Of a stretch of 64,000 nt of DNA, positions 34,343 to 44,039 are shown one piece after another. Made by a program: the position numbers and the translations under genes. Origin of the DNA: Verrucomicrobiota bacterium (GTDB lineage Bacteria > Verrucomicrobiota > Verrucomicrobiia > CAIQCK01). Location of the stretch: the NCBI GenBank assembly GCA_016222825.1, contig JACRQF010000010.1:62001-126000 (forward strand), given 5' to 3'. The first letter of the stretch is position 1, and each line of letters begins with the position of its first letter. The notes below the pieces were generated by a model. The model did not search any database and had not been told where the DNA came from. It was given only the letters and a program-made list of their open reading frames with translations.

Positions 34343-36553
34343 ATGAAACGACTCGTGACAGGACTGGCTGTGGCGACGTTGGCCGCGGGGATGGCTTTTG
34401 GAGAACCGGCGGGCCATTGGACGCTTGATGGCAACTTGCCCCCTGCGGGCAAAGCCGGTGTGTTTGAGAAAGGAGTGCAGCCGACGTTCGATGCGGACAC
34501 ACCAGGATCGAACATCTGGAACGGCGCAACTTTCTCGCTCGCGAATCCGAACAACCGCAGGTCGCTGCGGTTCGTCAACGAACCTGCGACAGGCGCGGGG
34601 AGTCCCGTCGGTGGTGAGGTGACGGTTTCTGGCGCGGAGGCGAAGACGAAGCCCATCAGCCTGACGGTGGAGGCGTTTGTGAAGATGAAGCAGCAGATGC
34701 CGCGCCACGCGCTCATCGCCAGCAAGCGCCGCAACGGACAGACGGGCGCGAGTTGGTCGCTCTCGATTGATCCGCAGGGCATGGTCCGCGCGCGGTTCGA
34801 CACTCAACCGGATGCGGACTCGAAGAGCGGCGAAGGGTTCAACCAATCCTTTGGTTCAACCGGCAGCGTGGCGGACGGCGCGTGGCATCATGTGGCGCTG
34901 ACGTTTGACCACGCCACGCAGTCGGCGGTCATCTACGTGGATTACGTGCGGTGCGGCGGCGGTGTCACCAAGGGGCCATTGGTGTATGACGACGGCGCGT
35001 TGGTGATGGGGCGCGGGCTGGACGGCTGGCTGGATGAGGTGCGGTTGAGCGCGGAGGTGTTGCATCCGGAGCAGTTCTTGCGGACGAGCCGGTTTTTCTC
35101 CGACATGAAGCCGCGCGTGCCGACGGTGGCGATGTTGGACCAGACGCCGACGCGCGTGCAAACGTCGTTGAAGCTCGATTGGCCGAAGGTCGGCACGTTG
35201 AAGCCCAAGAGCGTCAGCGAGATCAAGACCTCGATGTGGTCGCTGGGCTGCGAGACGCTCGACCGCGATCTGGCGGACTGGGATGCTTACAAGTCATATC
35301 TCGAACCGCTGGGCATCCGGCACATTCGCCTGCAAGGCGGCTGGGGGCGGACGGAGAAGCAAAAGGGCGTCTATGATTTCGCGTGGCTGGATCGCATCGT
35401 GGACGATGCGCACGCGCGCGGGCTGGTCGTTTGCCTGGAGACTTCCTACGGCAACCGACTCTACAATTCCAAGGCCGCGATCGGTCCCGGCGGCACGTTG
35501 CCCGACGGCGAGGAGACGCTGGCGGCTTGGGACAAGTGGGTCGAGGCGATGGCGCGGCGTTACTCCGTGAAAGGTGTCGGCGAGTGGATGATGTATAACG
35601 AGCCGAATCTCGTTAAAAGCAACACGATCGAGAAGACCACGGCGTTCAACGTTCGCACCGCGCAGATCATCAAGCGCGTGGACCCGAAGGCCCGCATCGG
35701 CGGGCTGGTCTCGTCCGGCGCGAACCCGGATTTCATCGGTGGCTTTCTCCGCCTCCTCAAGGAGCAAGGAAAGCTCGGTCTGTTCGAGTGGGTCATTTAT
35801 CACCACTACAGCGCGAATCCCGACTCGACCTACGACAGGGTGGAGAAACTTCAGGAGTTGATGCGCGAGCATGCGCCGAAGCTGCGCTTGTGGCAGGGCG
35901 AGGCCGGCTGCGCTTCGGAGGAGGTGCAGTTTGCGTTGAGCGGCGTGGACTGGACGGAGCTATCGCAGGCGAAGTGGAATGCGCGCCGGATGCTGGGCGA
36001 CCTGGCGCGCGACATCCGCTCGTCGGTCTTCACGATCTCCGACCTGAGCTACCACAAGGACTTCATCTCCCGCTACGGCCTGCTCAAGACCGACTCCGAC
36101 AACGCCATCATCAAAGTCAAGAAGGCCTACTATGTCACGCAGAACGTGGTGTCCGTGTTCAACGACGCAGTTGAGCGCGTCCCGGGCGCAGTCGTCACCT
36201 TCGAGTGCGAGAAGAAGCTCACGTGTCACGCGTTCCGCGACAAGGTTACCGGCCTGAGCCTGATCGCGTTCTGGGACGGCACGGGCGTCCCCTCCAACGA
36301 ATGCACGCCCATCAAGGCGCAATTGACTGTGCCCAACGCCAAGTTCAAAGAACCAGTCTGGCTCGACCTGATCACAGGGAACATCTACGCGATTTCGGCA
36401 AAACATATCGTCGCCGATAGCGCCACCTACACCTTCAAAGACGTGCCCGTCTATGACGGTCCTGCCGCCATCGCTGACAAGAGTCTGCTGAAGTTCGAGC
36501 CTGCTCGTCTGAAGAAGAAGGCCAAGAATCCCATGGCTGCCGCCAGCGATTAG
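34343..36553 (+). CDS. Secreted LamG-like / clan GH-A glycoside hydrolase
   Basis: A 736-residue exported enzyme; signal peptide MKRLVTGLAVATLAAGMAFG. Residues 80-250 are a LamG/concanavalin-like jelly roll (VEAFVKMKQQMPRHALIASK, DGAWHHVALTFDHATQ), usually a glycan-binding module. Residues 300-600 are a TIM-barrel of clan GH-A, close to GH39/GH5-type. WMMYNEPNL gives the acid/base glutamate near residue 420, and LWQGEAGC gives the nucleophile near 518. The C-terminal 100 residues form a beta-sandwich. The start at 34343 is set by the promoter block and the signal peptide. Substrate unknown. Confidence 0.82.
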   Translation: MKRLVTGLAVATLAAGMAFGEPAGHWTLDGNLPPAGKAGVFEKGVQPTFDADTPGSNIWNGATFSLANPNNRRSLRFVNEPATGAGSPVGGEVTVSGAEAKTKPISLTVEAFVKMKQQMPRHALIASKRRNGQTGASWSLSIDPQGMVRARFDTQPDADSKSGEGFNQSFGSTGSVADGAWHHVALTFDHATQSAVIYVDYVRCGGGVTKGPLVYDDGALVMGRGLDGWLDEVRLSAEVLHPEQFLRTSRFFSDMKPRVPTVAMLDQTPTRVQTSLKLDWPKVGTLKPKSVSEIKTSMWSLGCETLDRDLADWDAYKSYLEPLGIRHIRLQGGWGRTEKQKGVYDFAWLDRIVDDAHARGLVVCLETSYGNRLYNSKAAIGPGGTLPDGEETLAAWDKWVEAMARRYSVKGVGEWMMYNEPNLVKSNTIEKTTAFNVRTAQIIKRVDPKARIGGLVSSGANPDFIGGFLRLLKEQGKLGLFEWVIYHHYSANPDSTYDRVEKLQELMREHAPKLRLWQGEAGCASEEVQFALSGVDWTELSQAKWNARRMLGDLARDIRSSVFTISDLSYHKDFISRYGLLKTDSDNAIIKVKKAYYVTQNVVSVFNDAVERVPGAVVTFECEKKLTCHAFRDKVTGLSLIAFWDGTGVPSNECTPIKAQLTVPNAKFKEPVWLDLITGNIYAISAKHIVADSATYTFKDVPVYDGPAAIADKSLLKFEPARLKKKAKNPMAAASD

Positions 36554-36570
36554 CAATCACGCGAGTTCCC

Positions 36571-36644
36571 GCTAACGCCATCCACACGGACGCGATTCTT
36601 GTCCATTTACCAGCGGGCGGCGGGTGGTTCATAATGCCGCCAAC
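36571..36644 (+). promoter_or_regulatory. Conserved leaderless promoter block, copy C
   Basis: GCTAAC at 36571, the conserved box, -35 TTTACC at 36606-36611, an 18-nt spacer, -10 CATAAT at 36630-36635, 9 nt, ATG at 36645. Nearly identical to copy B through the -35, although the downstream genes are unrelated. Confidence 0.78.
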
Positions 36645-37406
36645 ATGGAAACCGAACTGAATGGGAAGATCGCGCTCGTGACGGGCGCGGGACAAGGCAT
36701 CGGCCGGGCCATCGCGCTCGTGCTTGCGGCGCATGGCACGACGGTGACAGTCAACGACGTGAAACGCGAGAAGACCGACAAGGTGGTCGCGGAGATCATC
36801 GCGGCTGGCGGCAAGGCTATGGCGGCGTGTGCGGATGTGTCGCGGCGCGACGCCGTGGACGCGATGGTTGGCGGCATCGTGAAGCAGTTCGGGCGGCTCG
36901 ACATCCTCGTCAATGGCGCACGTGTGGAGCCGCCACGACCAGCGGGGATGTCGCCGGAGGATTGGTGGGACCGCGTGCTCGATGTGGATCTCAAGGGCGC
37001 ATGGCTCTGCTCAATGGCCGCGCTGGAGCCGATGAAGCGACAGCAGTTCGGCCGCATCATCAACATTTCCTCCATCCAAGGCTACATGGGCAACGCCGAG
37101 GAGGAATGGATCGCCTACAGTTGCGCCAAGGCCGGCATGGGTGGACTGACCCGCTCGCTGGCGCAGGCTGGCCTGAAACTCGGCATCACCGCCAACGCCA
37201 TCGCGCCGGATTACATCGAGACAGAGGTCATGGAGGCGCGTTGGGGCCGCGAGAAGATGAGCGAGTTCGCCGCCGGCGTGCCGATGGGCCGCGCCGGACA
37301 GCCGGAGGAAGTCGCGGAGGCGGTTCTGTTCCTCGTGAAGTCAGGCTTCATCACTGGCGAGACGATCTTTATCACGGGAGGGAGATTCGTGATTGGCAAT
37401 CGGTAA
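36645..37406 (+). CDS. Short-chain dehydrogenase/reductase
   Basis: A 253-residue classical SDR. NAD(P) binding: ALVTGAGQGIGRAIAL (TGXXXGIG). The NAG-like motif is NGAR instead of NNAG. Catalytic residues lie in INISSIQGYMG and AYSCAKAG (Ser, Tyr, Lys). C-terminal GRAGQPEEVAEAVLFLVKSGFITGETIFITGG is typical of the FabG/glucose-dehydrogenase-like group. Next to an enolase-superfamily dehydratase, it probably oxidises or reduces a sugar or sugar acid. It begins at 36645, directly after promoter copy C, and may be cotranscribed with the dehydratase after a 53-bp spacer of simple-word repeats. Confidence 0.9.
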   Translation: METELNGKIALVTGAGQGIGRAIALVLAAHGTTVTVNDVKREKTDKVVAEIIAAGGKAMAACADVSRRDAVDAMVGGIVKQFGRLDILVNGARVEPPRPAGMSPEDWWDRVLDVDLKGAWLCSMAALEPMKRQQFGRIINISSIQGYMGNAEEEWIAYSCAKAGMGGLTRSLAQAGLKLGITANAIAPDYIETEVMEARWGREKMSEFAAGVPMGRAGQPEEVAEAVLFLVKSGFITGETIFITGGRFVIGNR

Positions 37407-37459
37407 CTGGAAACTCCAACCACCAATCGCGAATCACCAATCACCAGTTGCCAACCACC

Positions 37460-38620
37460 ATGAAAATCACCGCAATCAAAACCTTTCTCTGCGACGCCTA
37501 CCGCACAAACCTGTCTTTCGTGAAGATCGAGACCGATGCCGGCATCCACGGCTACGGCGAGATGACGCTCGAATTCCACGACCGCGCCGTGTTCGGCTGT
37601 ATTGAGGACCTGACGCCGTCGTGGATCGGCCGCGACCCGATGGACATCGAGGCGCTCTGGCATGATTCCTACCGCGACGCTTACTGGCGCGGCGGACCGG
37701 TGCTCTCCACCTCGCTCGCGGCGCTGGATATGGCTTGCTGGGACATCAAGGGCAAGGCGCTCGGCCAACCCGTCTGGCAACTGCTCGGCGGCAAATGCCG
37801 CGACCGCGTCCGCTGCTACGCCAACGCGTGGTTCTCACCCGCGAAGACACCCGCCGAGTTTGCTGCGAAGGCGAAGGAAGCCGTGGCGCGCGGCTGGAAG
37901 GCGTTGAAGTGGGACCCGTTCGGCAGCGCGCACCGCGACATCACGCGCACTGAGCTGCTCAACGCGGTGCGTTGCGTCGCGGCGGTTCGAGAAGCGGTGG
38001 GCGACACTGACCTGCTCATCGAGGGCCACGGCCGATTCAATATCGAGAGCGCGTTGCGCGTGGCCAACGCACTCGCGGAATTCGACATCCTGTGGTTCGA
38101 GGAGCCGCTCTTCCCGGAGCTGCTCGATGCGCTGGCGGAACTAAAACGCCGCGTGTCCGTGCCCATCGCGGCAGGTGAGCGCATCTACACGCGATTTGCA
38201 GCGCGAGAGTTCATCGAGAAACGCTGCGGCGATTTCATCCAGCCTGACATCAGCCGCGTCGGCATCAAGGAACTGCGCGTCATCGGCGGCATGGCCGAGG
38301 CGGCGGGCATAAGCTTCTGCCCCCACAATCCCACCGGCCCCGTCACCAACATGGCTACGCTCCACATCGCCGCCTCGACACCGAACTTCTTCCTGCTGGA
38401 GACGATGGCGACGGATGTCCCGTGGCGCTGCGAGTTCAGCGACGAGGACGTGCGCATGGTTGACGGTGCCATGCTGATTCCGAACCGCCCCGGCCTCGGC
38501 ATCGAGCTGAATGAGGAGGCGCTGGCAAAGTATCCGCCGAAGCACTACCAACTCCGCCACTACCGCGGCACCCTCACCGCCATCCGACCCGCAAACGCAA
38601 CGGAGTGGTTCAAGCGATAG
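37460..38620 (+). CDS. Enolase-superfamily sugar acid dehydratase (mandelate racemase-like)
   Basis: A 386-residue enzyme. The capping domain includes FVKIETDAGIHGYGEMTLEF and the loop DAYWRGGPVLSTSLAALDMACWDIKGKALGQPV. The barrel carries LKWDPFGSAHRD, the metal ligands IEGHGRFNIESAL and ILWFEEPLFPE, AGERIYTRFAAREF and QPDISRVGIKELRVIGGMAEAAGISFCPHNPTGPV, which places a His of the CPHNP type in the active site as in galactonate or gluconate dehydratases. It abstracts the proton next to a carboxylate with Mg2+. Together with the SDR it points to intracellular breakdown of a sugar acid released by the locus. Confidence 0.88.
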   Translation: MKITAIKTFLCDAYRTNLSFVKIETDAGIHGYGEMTLEFHDRAVFGCIEDLTPSWIGRDPMDIEALWHDSYRDAYWRGGPVLSTSLAALDMACWDIKGKALGQPVWQLLGGKCRDRVRCYANAWFSPAKTPAEFAAKAKEAVARGWKALKWDPFGSAHRDITRTELLNAVRCVAAVREAVGDTDLLIEGHGRFNIESALRVANALAEFDILWFEEPLFPELLDALAELKRRVSVPIAAGERIYTRFAAREFIEKRCGDFIQPDISRVGIKELRVIGGMAEAAGISFCPHNPTGPVTNMATLHIAASTPNFFLLETMATDVPWRCEFSDEDVRMVDGAMLIPNRPGLGIELNEEALAKYPPKHYQLRHYRGTLTAIRPANATEWFKR

Positions 38621-38646
38621 AACCGCAATTCAACCGGAGAATTTCT

Positions 38647-40017
38647 ATGAGAAGATCAATTGCAGCAGCATTGTTCGTGTGCGGCGTGTGGTTGTCAGGA
38701 AGCGGGGCGCGCGCCGAGATGTTCAGGGACGGCGAGACAGTTGTGTTTCTCGGCGACAGCATCACTGCCGGCGGCCGTTACTACGGCGTGATTTCAGACT
38801 ACTACCTGACCCGTTTCCCGGAGCGAACAATCCGCTTCGTCAACGCGGGACGTTCGGGCGACTCGGCGGGCGGTTCCCTCAAGCGGCTACAGGAGGACGT
38901 CATCGAGAAGAAATCAACCTCGGTCGCCATCATGTTCGGCATGAACGATGTGGGGCGCGGGTATTATGTCGCCAATCCGGATGAGAAGAAGAAGGCAGCG
39001 CAGCAGCAGGCGCTCAACGGCTACAAGGCGAATATGGAAAAGGTGGTCGAGCGCATCCGCGCCGAGGCTGGCAATCCGAAGTTGTTGTTCATCACGCCGT
39101 CGCCTTTTGACCAGACCGTGGTGCTCGACAAGGACAACAACCAGCCGGGCTGCAACGACGGTCTCGACCGTTGCGCCGCGATCGTCCGGCAGTTGGCGGC
39201 GAAGAACAACGGCACGGTGGTGGACTTCCACGGGCCGATGACGGCGCTCAATCTGGATCAACAGAAGAAAGACCCGAAGTGGACCATCGTAGGCAGCGAC
39301 CGTGTGCATCCAGGCGCGCCGGGGCATTTGATGATGGCATGGCTGTTTTTGGAGACGCAGGGAGCGCCAGCGGTCGTCTCAAAAGTGGCCGTGGACGCCG
39401 CCGCAGGGCGCGCTGTTGAGAACGTCAACGCCGAAGTAACGTCAGTGGCCAAGAAGGACGGCGGCGTGACGTTCACGGTGCTAGAGAAGGCGCTGCCGTT
39501 CCCAATTGACCCCGCAGCGAAAACGGTGCTGACAGTGCTGCCCATCGAGAAGGATTTGAATCAGGAAGTCCTTTCAGTGCGCGGTTTGGCGGCTGGCAAC
39601 TACGAGTTGAAGATTGATGGAGGTGTCGTGGGGCGTTATTCCGCGCAGGACTTGGAACGCGGGATCAATCTAGCTTTCAATGAGACGACGCCGCAGTTCA
39701 AGCAGGCGCAAACTGTGGCCAAGATCAACGCACAGCGGCGGGATGCGGAGTCGCAGGCGTGCAGCTTGATGAACACGCGGCGCTGGATGCAGAGCCACTA
39801 CAAAATCAACCCTGACGATCCGGCCGCGGTGCAGGCGCATTACGACAGCTTCAAGAACAAGACCGAATACAGCGCGGCAATGGCGCTAAACTACATCAAG
39901 CGGTGGCCGCAGCATGGCGAGCTTCGCAAGCAGGTGACGGAGCGCGAAAAGGAAGCGCTGACCAGCCGCAAACCGGTTCCGCATGTCTATGCGGTCGTGC
40001 CTGCAAAACAACTCTAG
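38647..40017 (+). CDS. Secreted SGNH/GDSL hydrolase
   Basis: A 456-residue exported esterase; signal peptide MRRSIAAALFVCGVWLSGSGARA. Block I VVFLGDSITAGGRYYG holds the nucleophilic Ser, block II is NAGRSGDSAGG, block III FGMNDVGRGYY (GXND), and block V VGSDRVHPGAPGH has the Asp-X2-His. All catalytic blocks are intact. Residues 260-450 form an additional beta and helical part. Likely removes acetyl groups from polysaccharides. CGGAGAA is a plausible Shine-Dalgarno site before the ATG. Confidence 0.87.
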   Translation: MRRSIAAALFVCGVWLSGSGARAEMFRDGETVVFLGDSITAGGRYYGVISDYYLTRFPERTIRFVNAGRSGDSAGGSLKRLQEDVIEKKSTSVAIMFGMNDVGRGYYVANPDEKKKAAQQQALNGYKANMEKVVERIRAEAGNPKLLFITPSPFDQTVVLDKDNNQPGCNDGLDRCAAIVRQLAAKNNGTVVDFHGPMTALNLDQQKKDPKWTIVGSDRVHPGAPGHLMMAWLFLETQGAPAVVSKVAVDAAAGRAVENVNAEVTSVAKKDGGVTFTVLEKALPFPIDPAAKTVLTVLPIEKDLNQEVLSVRGLAAGNYELKIDGGVVGRYSAQDLERGINLAFNETTPQFKQAQTVAKINAQRRDAESQACSLMNTRRWMQSHYKINPDDPAAVQAHYDSFKNKTEYSAAMALNYIKRWPQHGELRKQVTEREKEALTSRKPVPHVYAVVPAKQL

Positions 40018-40035
40018 AAAGATCACGAGGAGCTT

Positions 40036-41406
40036 ATGAAGACGGTTGGATTATCTGTCATTGCGTCGGCGACAATGGCGTTGGCTGCCGGCACGGTGCC
40101 GTTGAACCAGCAACAGGCCAGAACTTCGCCGGAGTGGATCACGCGCGGCGTGATGTATCAGATTCAGCCGCGCGCGTTCACGCCGGAGGGCACGCTCAAG
40201 GCCGCGCAGGCGCGATTGCCGAAGCTCGCCGAGTTGGGTGTGACGATTCTCTATCTCTGCCCAATCTTCGTGTCGGACGATGACATGGACCTAGCCGGAT
40301 GGAGTCCGCGTCAAAAGAAGTCCGGCATGAACAACCCGCGCAATCCTTACCGGATAAAGGATTTCTACCACGTGGATTCCGAATACGGCACCGACGATGG
40401 CTTGAAGGCGTTTGTCCAGGCGGCGCACCAGCTCAAGTTGCGGGTGATGTTGGACATGGTGTTTCTACATTGCGGGCCGAAGGCCGTGTTTCTCGAAAAA
40501 CATCCCGACTTTGTGATGCGCGACAAGGACGGCAAGATGGTTCTCAAGGCGTGGAACTTCCCCGGCCTGAACTTCGCCAATCCGGCGCTGCGCGAGTATC
40601 TCTGGAAGAATATGGAATGGTGGGTGCGCGATTTCGACGTGGACGGCTTCCGGTGCGATGTCGCCGACGGCATCCCGCTCGACTTCTGGGAGACGGCGCG
40701 CGAGCGGCTCGAAAAGCTCCGCCCCGATGTCGGAATGCTGGCCGAGGGCACGCGGAAGACAGACCAACTCAAGGCTTTCGACCTCGATTACGGTTGGGGC
40801 AAAGCCTTCAAGGACTTCAACGATGCCGCAGCCATTCGGAAGCTGTGGGAGACAATGCGAAAGGAGCGCCCGACCGGCGGCGCGAAGTTCATCCGGTTCA
40901 TAGACAACCATGACATCTCCAACGACGACTACGAGAACCGGCTCGAAAAGAAATGGGGCGCGCCGCGCGTCAACGCCACCCTCGTCGCGCTGTTCACCCT
41001 CGACGGCGTGCCGTTTCTCTACAACGGCCAGGAGGTTGCCGACACCGCGCGCCACAGCATCTACGCGCGGCTGCCAATCAACTGGGCCAACGGTGAGACC
41101 GCTGCAGGCAAGGCCCGTTTCGCCTTCTGCCAGAAGTTGTGCGCGCTACGCCGCTCGGAGCCGGCATTGAACCAAGGCGACCTTGTATGGCTGGACAACG
41201 ACGCCCCGAGCGCGGTGCTGTCGTATCTGCGCACATGCGGCAACAAGAAGACCCTGACGGTGCTGAATCTGACGGACAAGCCATTGAGCGTGAAACTCAC
41301 AAGACTCACGGACACGTTTAAGCCGTTACTAGCCGAGGGCGCGAAGAGCGAGGGCCAAGGCGGCTTCGCGTTGGAGGCGCACGGATACTTCGTGGGAAAG
41401 AAGTGA
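40036..41406 (+). CDS. Exported GH13 alpha-amylase family protein
   Basis: A 456-residue protein; signal peptide about residues 1-18. The (beta/alpha)8 barrel has conserved GH13 regions: VMYQIQPRAFTPEG at the start, DGFRCDVADG with nucleophile Asp near 206, MLAEG with acid/base Glu near 236, and FIDNHDISNDD with the transition-state Asp near 290. The first region is VMLDMVFLHC rather than the usual DXVXNH, so the substrate subsite is altered. Other GH13 members act on alpha-glucans or sucrose-type bonds. A good Shine-Dalgarno site (CACGAGGAG) precedes the ATG. The following gene begins in overlap or 2 nt later. Confidence 0.88.
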   Translation: MKTVGLSVIASATMALAAGTVPLNQQQARTSPEWITRGVMYQIQPRAFTPEGTLKAAQARLPKLAELGVTILYLCPIFVSDDDMDLAGWSPRQKKSGMNNPRNPYRIKDFYHVDSEYGTDDGLKAFVQAAHQLKLRVMLDMVFLHCGPKAVFLEKHPDFVMRDKDGKMVLKAWNFPGLNFANPALREYLWKNMEWWVRDFDVDGFRCDVADGIPLDFWETARERLEKLRPDVGMLAEGTRKTDQLKAFDLDYGWGKAFKDFNDAAAIRKLWETMRKERPTGGAKFIRFIDNHDISNDDYENRLEKKWGAPRVNATLVALFTLDGVPFLYNGQEVADTARHSIYARLPINWANGETAAGKARFAFCQKLCALRRSEPALNQGDLVWLDNDAPSAVLSYLRTCGNKKTLTVLNLTDKPLSVKLTRLTDTFKPLLAEGAKSEGQGGFALEAHGYFVGKK

Positions 41407-41408
41407 GT

Positions 41409-43997
41409 ATGAAGAACACAACGACACCGCTTGTCAGCCTCACGCTCGTCTTGTTGGCGGCCATCGCGCCAGTTCGAGCAGATGATGCGCCTGCGCCGCT
41501 TTTCCCGTTCGTGATCTCTTATGACGCGCAGGATAACGCATCGAGCATGGCGCATTTGCTCGACGCGCCAGCGGGTAAACACGGTTTCGTGCGCGTAGAA
41601 AACGGACGGTTCGTCAACGACGCCGGGCCGGTCCGGCTGCACGCGACCAACCTCACCGGGCCGGCGAATTTCCCCACGCATGAGCAAGCGGACAAGCTCG
41701 CCGCGCGGCTTGCGCGCTTCGGCATCAACTGCGTTCGGCTGCATTACTTCGATGCCGAATACGGGAACTTCATGACGGAGAAAGAGACCGGCATCTTCGG
41801 CAAGGGAGGCTCGTTGCCGGACGCGTTCAAAGCAGATCCAACCGTGCCGATCCCATTCGCTGCCAAACAAGTGGATCGGCAGGACTATTTAATCGCGGCG
41901 CTCAAACGGCACGGCATCTACGTGGACATCAACCTCCATGTCGCGCGGTTTCCGAAGACCACCAGTTTCTTTGAGCCGCGCACAATCGCCTCGGAGAAGG
42001 AATACGCCAGGAGGCTCCTGACGCGCGTGAATCCATACACCAAGCTGGCCTACACGGACGACCCGTGCGTGGCGGTGATCGAGATCAACAACGAGAACGC
42101 GCTCATCAACAGAAGCATCGAGAAGCCTTATGAGGGCGAGTTCCGCAAGCAGTGGAACAATTGGTTGCGGAAGAAATACGCAACCACCGCCGCGATGCTC
42201 GACGCGTGGAGCTTCACGCCGACGCCCCTGCGCGACGAACAGGTTCCTGAAGGCAAGTTCGATCAGCCGGTCGCAATGGATGGCAAACGCTGGATTCTCT
42301 CCACCGGCTCGGCGCAAGCCAGTTGCAGCGCCGGCGATGGCATCATGAAGATCGTTGTCACCCGCGCCGGTAACGAGTTCTTTCCAAAACTGTTCCGGCA
42401 TCTGAAGGTTCGAAAGAACCAGCCTTACACCCTGTCGTTCAAGGTCCGTTGCGCGAAAGGCACGCCGGGCGCGACGCTCGGTCTGGCCGTCGCCGACACG
42501 AAAGGCGGTTGGCGGTCGCTGGGCTTGCATGAGACGATCAAGGTCGGTTCAGCTTGGAAGACGATGCAGTGCGCGTTTATCGCCGCTGCCGACTCTGACA
42601 GAGCACAGTTTCAACTGACCCGTTTCAAAGTGGGGACCTACGAACTTGCTGACCTCTCGTTCCAGAGCGGCGCGAAGTGCGATTTGGATGCGGCCGGACG
42701 CCTCGAAGATGGGGCTGTGCCGACGCTCCAAACAAGCGGCTTCACGCCACCGCAGGCCCGCCGGGATTTCTGTCAGTTCTTGGTGGACACGGAGCGCGCC
42801 TACTGGACCGGCATGGCTGGTTATCTCAAGAACGAGTTAAAGGTCAAATCACTGATCTCCGGCACGCAGCTCGGATACAGTTCGCCCCACGTGCAGGCGG
42901 AACTCGATTACATAGACAACCATTCCTACTGGTGTCATCCGCATCCCGTGACGAAGGAGTGGCGGATTCGCAATCTGCCGATGGTGAACTCCATGTCCTG
43001 CATCGAACACCTGGCCGCGGAGCGCGTGCTAAACAAGCCTTACACCGTCAGCGAATACAATCATCCATTCCCGAACCGATACGGCGCCGAGGGCCAGCTT
43101 ATGCTGCGAGCCTACGGCGCGCTGCACGGTTGGGATGGCGTGTTCGAATACACCTACAACCACTCGCCTGATTTCGAGCCGAACCGGAACACTTACTTCT
43201 TCAGCATCGTCGCGCGCACCGACGTTCTGGCGCATCTTCCGGCGTGCGCGGCAATGTTCCTGCGCGGCGACGTGCGCGAGGCAAAAACGAGCGTCATCGC
43301 GCCCGCGGACAGCGCGTCGTATTTCGAGCGGCTGGTGGCTTCAAAAGCCGTCAGCGCGAGCATCGGCATCGCCGGTTTCGATTCGCGGCTGACGCTGCTC
43401 CATAAGACTGCTGTGGACTTGACCGGCAAACAAGCGACTGACCCGTCCTCCGTCGCAAAGCCAGACGGCAAAGTGCTCGTGAGCGACACAGGCGAGCTAA
43501 CGTGGAACACGGAGCTGCCGCAGGCCGCCTACTGGACGGTGAACACGCCGAACACAAAACTCTTCACCGGCTTTCCCAAAGGCCGCACCATCAACCTTGG
43601 TGGCGTCACAATCGCCATCGGCAAGACGCGGCTCGATTGGGCCACCGTCTCGCTCGTCTCGCGTCGTGCGACTGGTTTCGGCGAATCCGGAAAGTCCGCG
43701 ACCATTCTCCTAGCTGCGACTGGTCTTGCTGAAAACAAGGGCATGGTCATTGACCATGTGAACGCGCAAGAGATCACCCTGCACGACAAGTGGGGAACCG
43801 GGCCCGTCTGCGTCGAAGGCGTCCCGGCCACAATCATCTTGCCGTCCTCTCCGGCGAAGACGAAATGTTTCGCGCTCGATCCAAGCGGGAACCGGAAGCA
43901 AAGCGTCCCTGTCGAAACGAATGCCACCGGTGCTTCCAAAATCTCGTTGAAACCAGAGTTCCACACTGTTTGGTATGAGATCGAGATTTCAAACTGA
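41409..43997 (+). CDS. Secreted multi-domain glycoside hydrolase, GH-A-like barrel with inserted CBM
   Basis: An 862-residue exported protein; signal peptide MKNTTTPLVSLTLVLLAAIAPVRA. The barrel starts FPTHEQADKLAARLARFGINCVRLHYFD, with the NEN acid/base site (VAVIEINNENALI) near residue 228. The sequence is then interrupted by a carbohydrate-binding-like sandwich at about 285-425 (CBM4/9-like: YTLSFKVRCAKGTPGATLG). It resumes with YIDNHSYWCHPH and TVSEYNHPFPNRYGAEG, where the Glu near 548 could be the nucleophile. The last 250 residues form beta domains. An alternative GTG at 41403 overlaps the upstream stop. Substrate unknown. Confidence 0.8.
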   Translation: MKNTTTPLVSLTLVLLAAIAPVRADDAPAPLFPFVISYDAQDNASSMAHLLDAPAGKHGFVRVENGRFVNDAGPVRLHATNLTGPANFPTHEQADKLAARLARFGINCVRLHYFDAEYGNFMTEKETGIFGKGGSLPDAFKADPTVPIPFAAKQVDRQDYLIAALKRHGIYVDINLHVARFPKTTSFFEPRTIASEKEYARRLLTRVNPYTKLAYTDDPCVAVIEINNENALINRSIEKPYEGEFRKQWNNWLRKKYATTAAMLDAWSFTPTPLRDEQVPEGKFDQPVAMDGKRWILSTGSAQASCSAGDGIMKIVVTRAGNEFFPKLFRHLKVRKNQPYTLSFKVRCAKGTPGATLGLAVADTKGGWRSLGLHETIKVGSAWKTMQCAFIAAADSDRAQFQLTRFKVGTYELADLSFQSGAKCDLDAAGRLEDGAVPTLQTSGFTPPQARRDFCQFLVDTERAYWTGMAGYLKNELKVKSLISGTQLGYSSPHVQAELDYIDNHSYWCHPHPVTKEWRIRNLPMVNSMSCIEHLAAERVLNKPYTVSEYNHPFPNRYGAEGQLMLRAYGALHGWDGVFEYTYNHSPDFEPNRNTYFFSIVARTDVLAHLPACAAMFLRGDVREAKTSVIAPADSASYFERLVASKAVSASIGIAGFDSRLTLLHKTAVDLTGKQATDPSSVAKPDGKVLVSDTGELTWNTELPQAAYWTVNTPNTKLFTGFPKGRTINLGGVTIAIGKTRLDWATVSLVSRRATGFGESGKSATILLAATGLAENKGMVIDHVNAQEITLHDKWGTGPVCVEGVPATIILPSSPAKTKCFALDPSGNRKQSVPVETNATGASKISLKPEFHTVWYEIEISN

Positions 43998-44039
43998 GTT
44001 TCCCAACGTCGGCTTCCCGGCTGTGTCAACGGAAGTCCT